The notes under the pieces are model-generated. The model worked only from the letters and a program-made list of their open reading frames with translations, did no database searches and was not told the origin of the DNA. Made by a program: the position numbers and the translations under genes. This document shows positions 6,680-10,814 of a DNA stretch of 10,814 nt, in pieces. Each line of letters starts with the position of its first letter. Position 1 is the stretch's first letter. This DNA is from Pseudomonadota bacterium (lineage in GTDB: Bacteria > Pseudomonadota > Alphaproteobacteria > Acetobacterales > Acetobacteraceae), in NCBI GenBank assembly GCA_021826485.1, contig JAKAZX010000102.1, positions 1 through 10,814 on the forward strand. The letters are read 5' to 3'.

Positions 6680-6710
6680 GCGGCAGTCCGGGCGTGATCC
6701 GCCTGCGGTC

Positions 6711-9101
6711 ATGCTGCGCACTTTGCCCGCGATCCTGTTCGCCCTCCTGCTGCTCATGGCGGCTGCCCGGGCCGATTCGCCGCTCGGCGCGCCGGATGCG
6801 CCGCCAGTCCCGGCGACGATGTCCGCGGCGGAGGCGCGGAAGGTGCTGGACGTGCTGCGCGATGAGGGCAAGCGCGCCCAGGTCATCAGCGTGCTGGAGG
6901 CGATCGCCAAGACGGCCCCCGCCGTGGCGGCGGCCCCGGTACCGGGAGCGGCCCCGGCGGCGCCGGTCCCTGCCAAGGCGGTGGCTCCCGCCCCCGCCGC
7001 CGCACCGGCCGCCGCCCCGGCGAAGGCCGGGGAGCTGCCGATCCCGCTGGCGCCCAACAGCCTGGGGGCAGAGATCCTGGTCGGCGCGTCGGAGCGGCTG
7101 ACCAAGCTCACCGCCTCGATGATGAGTGCGACGCGGGTGGTGACCGACTTCCCCCTGATCACCCGCTGGATCGGCCACCTGATCCGCAATCCAGAGGCGC
7201 GGGACCAGGTGCTGGCGGCGGCGTGGCGGCTGGTGGTCGTCATGGCGGTGTCGGTGGCGGCGGAGCGGCTGTCGGTGCGGTTGACCCGCCCGATGGTGCT
7301 GCATCTGGCCGTCCGCGCGCCCGATCCGCCGCCGCGCCGGCGCAACCGCGGCGAGGCGGTCGCCGCCGACTCGCCGGCCGCGCGGGCGCGCCGCCGCGGC
7401 TCGCTTCTGCTGCTGCTGCGGCGGCTGCCGTTCGTGCTCGGGCGGCTCGCGCTCGATCTGCTGCCGCTGCTGGTGCTGGCGGCGGCCGGCTATGCGGTGC
7501 TGTCCACGCCGCTCGGCGACCGGCCGACGGCGCGGCTGGTGATCCTGGCGGTGCTGAACGCATACCTGCTCACCCGTTTCGTCGTGGTGCTGACGCGGGT
7601 GCTGCTGGCGCCGTTCACGCCGCGGCTGCGGCTGGTGCCGCTGTCGGACGATGCCGCCGGCTACCTGACGCGCTGGGTGCGCCGGATCGCCATCATCGCG
7701 ATCTTCGGCTACGCCGCGACCGAGGTCGGGCTGCTGTTCGGCCTGTATCGCGTCGCGCACGACGCACTGCTGAAGCTGGTCGTGCTGGCGGTGCATCTGT
7801 GCCTCGTCATCATGGTGATGCAGAAGCGCCGGCGCGTCGCCGAGCTGATCCGCGGGCGGCGCGATGCGCCGGGCGCGATGGCAATGCTGCGCCAGCGGCT
7901 GGCGGCGGTGTGGCATATCATCGCCATCTTCTACATCGTGGCGCTGTGGCTGGTCTGGGCGTTCGAGGTGCCGGACGGGTTCGGCCGGCTGATCCGCATC
8001 TTCATCGCCGCGGTGGTGATCGGAACGCTGGCGCGGCTGGTCAACCTGTCCGCGGTCAGCGCGCTGGATCGGATAATGCGCGAGGATTCGGACTTCGTCT
8101 CGCGCTACCCGCGGCTCAGCACCAGCGCGCGGCGCTACCACCTGGCGGCGCGCGCGACGGTCAGCGGCGTGATCACGGCGATCGCTGCGATCGTGCTGTT
8201 CGAGGCCTGGGGCCTGAACAGCTTCGCCTGGTTTGCCACCGGCGCGCTGGGGGACCGGGTGGTCTCCGCCCTGATCAGCATCGGGCTGACTCTGATCGCC
8301 TCCGTGATCGTCTGGGAACTCGCCAACGGCGTCATGCAGCACCGGCTGGCGCGCACCTCCCGCGACGGGCAGGCGGCGCGCATCCGCACGCTGCTGCCGA
8401 TGATGCGCACTGCGCTGCTGGTCGCCATCGTGATCGTCGCCGGGCTGATCGTGCTGAGCGACATCGGCGTCAACATCGCCCCGCTGCTGGCCGGCGCCGG
8501 GGTGATCGGCATCGCCATCGGCTTCGGCTCGCAGAAACTGGTGCAGGACCTGATCACCGGCATCTTCCTGCTGTTCGAAAACGCGATGCAGGTCGGCGAC
8601 TGGGTGACGGTGTCGGGCCTGTCCGGCACGGTCGAGCATCTGTCGATCCGCACCATCCGGCTGCGCGCCGGGGACGGCTCCGTCCACATCATCCCGTTCA
8701 GCTCGGTGACCAGCGTCACCAACGTCAACCGCGGCATCGGCAACGCGAGCGTGAGCGTCAGCATCGCCTATGAGGAGGATGTCGATCGCGTCTGCACGGT
8801 GCTGGCCGAGATCGCCACCGCCATGCATGGAGAGCCGCGCTTCGCCACCGGCATGGTCAGCGAATTGCAGCTCTGGGGCGTGGACAAGGTGGAGGCGGGC
8901 GGCGTCACCATCGTCGGGCAGATCGTCTGCACCGATGCCGCCCGCTGGCCGGTGCAGCGGGAGTTCAATCGCCGCATGCGCCAGCGGTTCGCCGAACTGG
9001 GCATCCGCCTCGCCATGCCGGTGCAGCGCAACCTGCTCGACCCGGTGCCACTGCAGGGCGCGGCACCGCAGGAAGCGGCGACCCCGGCGGGCGCGGGCTG
9101 A
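6711..9101 (+). CDS. Large MscS-family mechanosensitive channel, YbiO-like
   Basis: A 796-residue inner-membrane channel expected to open under membrane tension and release solutes on osmotic downshock. In order: a signal peptide (1-21, ending AAARA), a short helical periplasmic part (about 37-66), an Ala/Pro-rich linker (about 70-107), then about eleven membrane helices (roughly 170-187, 239-264, 274-300, 326-348, 353-370, 400-421, 427-446, 482-503, 517-537, 564-587 and the pore helix 590-622). The pore segment GAGVIGIAIGFGSQKLVQD, then LFENAMQVGDWVTV and GTVEHLSIRTIRLR, mark the MscS beta domain, followed by HIIPFSSV and the alpha/beta cytoplasmic part. Size and the pore/beta sequence resemble E. 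coli YbiO. An in-frame stop at 6675 and the lack of other starts leave ATG 6711, which has no Shine-Dalgarno, so leaderless initiation is possible. Confidence 0.93.
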   Translation: MLRTLPAILFALLLLMAAARADSPLGAPDAPPVPATMSAAEARKVLDVLRDEGKRAQVISVLEAIAKTAPAVAAAPVPGAAPAAPVPAKAVAPAPAAAPAAAPAKAGELPIPLAPNSLGAEILVGASERLTKLTASMMSATRVVTDFPLITRWIGHLIRNPEARDQVLAAAWRLVVVMAVSVAAERLSVRLTRPMVLHLAVRAPDPPPRRRNRGEAVAADSPAARARRRGSLLLLLRRLPFVLGRLALDLLPLLVLAAAGYAVLSTPLGDRPTARLVILAVLNAYLLTRFVVVLTRVLLAPFTPRLRLVPLSDDAAGYLTRWVRRIAIIAIFGYAATEVGLLFGLYRVAHDALLKLVVLAVHLCLVIMVMQKRRRVAELIRGRRDAPGAMAMLRQRLAAVWHIIAIFYIVALWLVWAFEVPDGFGRLIRIFIAAVVIGTLARLVNLSAVSALDRIMREDSDFVSRYPRLSTSARRYHLAARATVSGVITAIAAIVLFEAWGLNSFAWFATGALGDRVVSALISIGLTLIASVIVWELANGVMQHRLARTSRDGQAARIRTLLPMMRTALLVAIVIVAGLIVLSDIGVNIAPLLAGAGVIGIAIGFGSQKLVQDLITGIFLLFENAMQVGDWVTVSGLSGTVEHLSIRTIRLRAGDGSVHIIPFSSVTSVTNVNRGIGNASVSVSIAYEEDVDRVCTVLAEIATAMHGEPRFATGMVSELQLWGVDKVEAGGVTIVGQIVCTDAARWPVQREFNRRMRQRFAELGIRLAMPVQRNLLDPVPLQGAAPQEAATPAGAG

Positions 9102-9103
9102 CG

Positions 9104-9120
9104 GCGGCGCTCAGCGCCGC
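9104..9120. terminator. GC-rich inverted repeat between convergent genes
   Basis: Perfect 8-base arms GCGGCGCT and AGCGCCGC around a single central base lie between the channel stop and the TPR stop; the right arm overlaps the TPR stop codon. A realistic RNA stem would be 6-7 bp with a small loop on either strand. There is no T-tract, so termination activity is only possible, not shown. Confidence 0.3.
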
Positions 9121-9941
9121 TGCGGGCCGGCTTCCAGCAAGGCGAGGTTCTGCTGGGCGAGATCGGCGGCCTGGCTGTCCGGGGCGAGCGCCACGGCGCG
9201 TTCCCAGTCGGCGCGCGCGCCCGGCCGGTCGTTGCCGCGCTGGCGCAGGATGCCGCGTTCCAGCAGCGCCTCCGCATCCTCGGGGTCGAGGGCGAGGGCG
9301 CGGTCCACGTCCGCGCGCGCCGCCGCGATGCGGTCGAGATGCCGGTAGGCGGAGCCGCGCAGCACCAGCGCGTCGGCGCGCTTCGGGTCGCTGTCGAGCG
9401 CGCGGCCGAGGTCGTCGGCCGCGTCCTGCCAGCGCTCCAGCGCCTCGGCGGCGAGCGCCCGGTCGATCCGCAGGTCGGGGCTGTCGGGCGCCAGCGCCAC
9501 CGCCTGGGTCGCGGCGGCGAAGGCGCGGTCGGCGGCACCGGCCATCAGCCAGGCCTGCGACGCCTGGTCGAACACCACCGCCCGCGCGGCGCCGGGGGCG
9601 GCGCTGCCGCCGGCGATGCGTTCCAGCAGCAGCGCCCCATCCTCCGGGTCGCCGAGCGCGATCCGTGCCAGCGCGAGGCAATGGTCCGCCCCGGCGCCGC
9701 CGCCGGCGGTCGCCCAGGTCTCGGCGAAGCCCTGCGCCCCCTCCGGGTCCTGCGGCAGCAGGGCGAGGCAGTGTTCATACTGTTCGCCCTGCGCCACCCG
9801 CGGCGGCACCGGCGGGATGGGCAATGTCTCCGGCTCATCCGGGGCGGGGGCGGGGGCGTGCCAGCGCCACCATGCCGCGCTGCCGCCGCCGGCCAGCAGC
9901 GCCACCGCCAGGCCGCCGGCGATCAGGGGGCGCGTCCGCAT
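9111..9941 (-). CDS. Membrane-anchored tetratricopeptide repeat (TPR) protein
   Basis: A 276-residue protein. An uncleaved-looking anchor occupies residues 5-25 (LIAGGLAVALLAGGG, then WWRW), followed by a Pro-rich linker (28-47), a domain with two similar Cys motifs (EHCLAL at 56-61 and DHCLAL at 86-91), and four consecutive 34-residue TPRs at about 120-153, 154-187, 188-221 and 222-255. Each TPR has the Ala-rich helix pair and an ending such as LDPE, SDPK or APDS. TPRs mediate protein-protein contacts; no partner is evident. The topology suggests the repeats lie in the periplasm. The frame is open upstream to an ATG at 10043, but I prefer 9941 because the protein then starts with basic residues and the hydrophobic anchor, and avoids overlap with the divergent gene. 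No clear Shine-Dalgarno is present. Confidence 0.85.
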   Translation of the reverse strand: MRTRPLIAGGLAVALLAGGGSAAWWRWHAPAPAPDEPETLPIPPVPPRVAQGEQYEHCLALLPQDPEGAQGFAETWATAGGGAGADHCLALARIALGDPEDGALLLERIAGGSAAPGAARAVVFDQASQAWLMAGAADRAFAAATQAVALAPDSPDLRIDRALAAEALERWQDAADDLGRALDSDPKRADALVLRGSAYRHLDRIAAARADVDRALALDPEDAEALLERGILRQRGNDRPGARADWERAVALAPDSQAADLAQQNLALLEAGPQRR

Positions 9942-9957
9942 GGCGGAAAGTGTAGTC

Positions 9958-9972
9958 TGCCGCAGTGCGGCA
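9958..9972. other. Perfect palindrome in a 44-base divergent intergenic region
   Basis: TGCCGC, a 3-base spacer AGT, and GCGGCA form an exact inverted repeat between the divergent TPR and YeeZ-like genes. Such a position suits an operator or an RNA hairpin in either leader. GC-rich palindromes arise by chance at this composition, so the assignment is tentative. Confidence 0.25.
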
Positions 9973-9985
9973 CGGCAATGACGGC

Positions 9986-10814
9986 ATGGACACGCAACGG
10001 CTGCTGATCTTCGGGCTCGGCTATACCGGCGCCGCGGTGGCACGGGCGGCGCTGGCGGCCGGCTTCGCCGTCACCGCCACGACGCGCGGCGGGGCGGCGG
10101 TGCCGGCCGGCGTGCAGGCGGTGCCGTTCGCCGCGGCCGCGCCCGCGATCGCCGCCGCGACCCATGTGCTCTCCACCGTGCCGCCGGCGGGCGAGGGGGG
10201 TGGCGTCGATCCGGTGCTGGACGCGCACGGCGCGGCGATCGCGGCGGCGCCGCTGCTGCGCTGGGCGGGCTATTTCTCCACCACCGGCGTCTATGGCGAC
10301 CGCCAGGGCGGCTCGGTGGACGAGACGACGCCGCCCGCGCCGGACCAGCCGCGCAGCCGCCGCCGGCTGGCGGCCGAGCAGGGCTGGGCGGCGCTGGGCG
10401 ACCATCGCGCGGTCGATCTGTTCCGCATCGCCGGCATCTACGGGCCGGGCCGCTCGGTGCTGGACGAGCTGCGCGCCGGCCGCGCCCGCCGCATCCAGCG
10501 CCCCGGCCACGTGTTCTGCCGCATCCACCGCGACGACATCGCCGCCGCCACGCTCGCCGCCATGCGCCAGGACCGCGCCGCCGGCGTGCGGGTGCTGCAT
10601 CTGGCGGATGACGAACCGGCCGAGACCGCCGCGGTGATCACGGAAGGGGCGCGGCTGCTCGGCATCACCCCGCCGCCGGCGATCCCGTTCGAGGCCGCCG
10701 CCCCGGCGATGAGCGCGATGGCCCGCAGCTTCTGGCAGGAGAGCCGGCGCGTCTCCGCCGCCCGCACCAAGGCGGCGCTGGGCCTGGCTTGGCGCTTTCC
10801 GGACTATCGCGCCG
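9986..10814 (+). CDS. NAD-dependent epimerase/dehydratase-like SDR, YeeZ-type (3' end outside window)
   Basis: The frame runs from ATG 9986 to the right edge without a stop: 276 complete codons are visible, close to the full length expected for this group. The N-terminal Rossmann motif GLGYTGAAVA is at residues 10-19, STVPPAG at 63-69, FSTTGVYGD at 97-105, SRRRLAAEQGW at 124-134, FRIAGIYGPGR at 146-156 and RIHRDDIAAA at 179-188. The STTGVYG, RIxGIYGPGR and HxDDI blocks are those of extended SDRs such as E. coli YeeZ, annotated as nucleotide-sugar epimerase-like. No YxxxK is seen; the expected region carries SRRRL instead, as in atypical family members, so the reaction is unknown. An ATG eight bases upstream is in another frame and soon meets a stop. 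The gene is divergent from the TPR gene with 44 bases between. Confidence 0.87.
   Translation, partial: MDTQRLLIFGLGYTGAAVARAALAAGFAVTATTRGGAAVPAGVQAVPFAAAAPAIAAATHVLSTVPPAGEGGGVDPVLDAHGAAIAAAPLLRWAGYFSTTGVYGDRQGGSVDETTPPAPDQPRSRRRLAAEQGWAALGDHRAVDLFRIAGIYGPGRSVLDELRAGRARRIQRPGHVFCRIHRDDIAAATLAAMRQDRAAGVRVLHLADDEPAETAAVITEGARLLGITPPPAIPFEAAAPAMSAMARSFWQESRRVSAARTKAALGLAWRFPDYRA

Noticed and set aside
6414..8828. An 804-codon open frame antisense to the channel gene
   Set aside because: Its translation is low-complexity His/Asp/Gln/Arg/Ala text with no hydrophobic core or family motif. It is a shadow created by GC-rich codon positions of the real channel gene, and it also overlaps the HIG1 gene.
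9339..10007. A 222-codon plus-strand frame over the TPR gene
   Set aside because: It is antisense to the TPR repeats, and its translation is Arg/Gly/Gln-rich without recognisable features.
9942..10043. A 34-residue extension of the TPR protein from ATG 10043
   Set aside because: It is Arg-rich, would place the membrane anchor in the interior, and overlaps the divergent YeeZ-like gene by 58 bases.

Overview
The window is uniformly GC-rich and densely coded, with third-position G/C bias in every gene. The proteins are alphaproteobacterial in character: a closely packed etfB-etfA-3-hydroxyacyl-CoA dehydrogenase set beside a HIG1 protein, a short NAD-type 6-phosphogluconate dehydrogenase, and a YbiO-like MscS channel. 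I infer Rhodospirillales, perhaps Acetobacteraceae, from protein style only. There is no rRNA or other marker, and no sign of mobile DNA, CRISPR, tRNA or a compositional island.

Layout. The left edge holds the C-terminal end of a dual-domain ABC ATPase (plus strand), convergent with a long minus-strand block. Read in the direction of transcription, that block is HIG1 protein, etfB, etfA, 3-hydroxybutyryl-CoA dehydrogenase, gnd, rpiA, an SDR protein and a TauE/SafE permease. From etfB to the SDR the genes are joined by ATGA overlaps or a 4-base gap, broken only by a 75-base gap before gnd that contains a strong hairpin. A candidate sigma70-type promoter lies just before etfB. Divergent from HIG1 is a large MscS-family channel (plus strand). 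It converges on a membrane-anchored TPR protein (minus strand), which is divergent from a YeeZ-like nucleotide-sugar-epimerase-type SDR (plus strand) cut by the right edge.

How the genes fit together. EtfAB takes electrons from acyl-CoA dehydrogenases and the hydroxyacyl-CoA dehydrogenase performs the NAD-linked step of beta-oxidation or 4-carbon acyl-CoA metabolism. Gnd and RpiA are consecutive steps of the oxidative pentose phosphate pathway. Their juxtaposition suggests one transcript, or two adjacent transcripts, serving central carbon and redox metabolism. The MscS, TPR and YeeZ-like genes appear to be separate units.

No gap exceeds 112 bases, so no long unannotated stretch remains. I did not find a clearly new biological system. 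The points most worth checking are an SDR that has apparently lost its catalytic Ser and Tyr, the hairpin before gnd, the possible leaderless start of the channel gene, and paired Cys motifs in the TPR protein.
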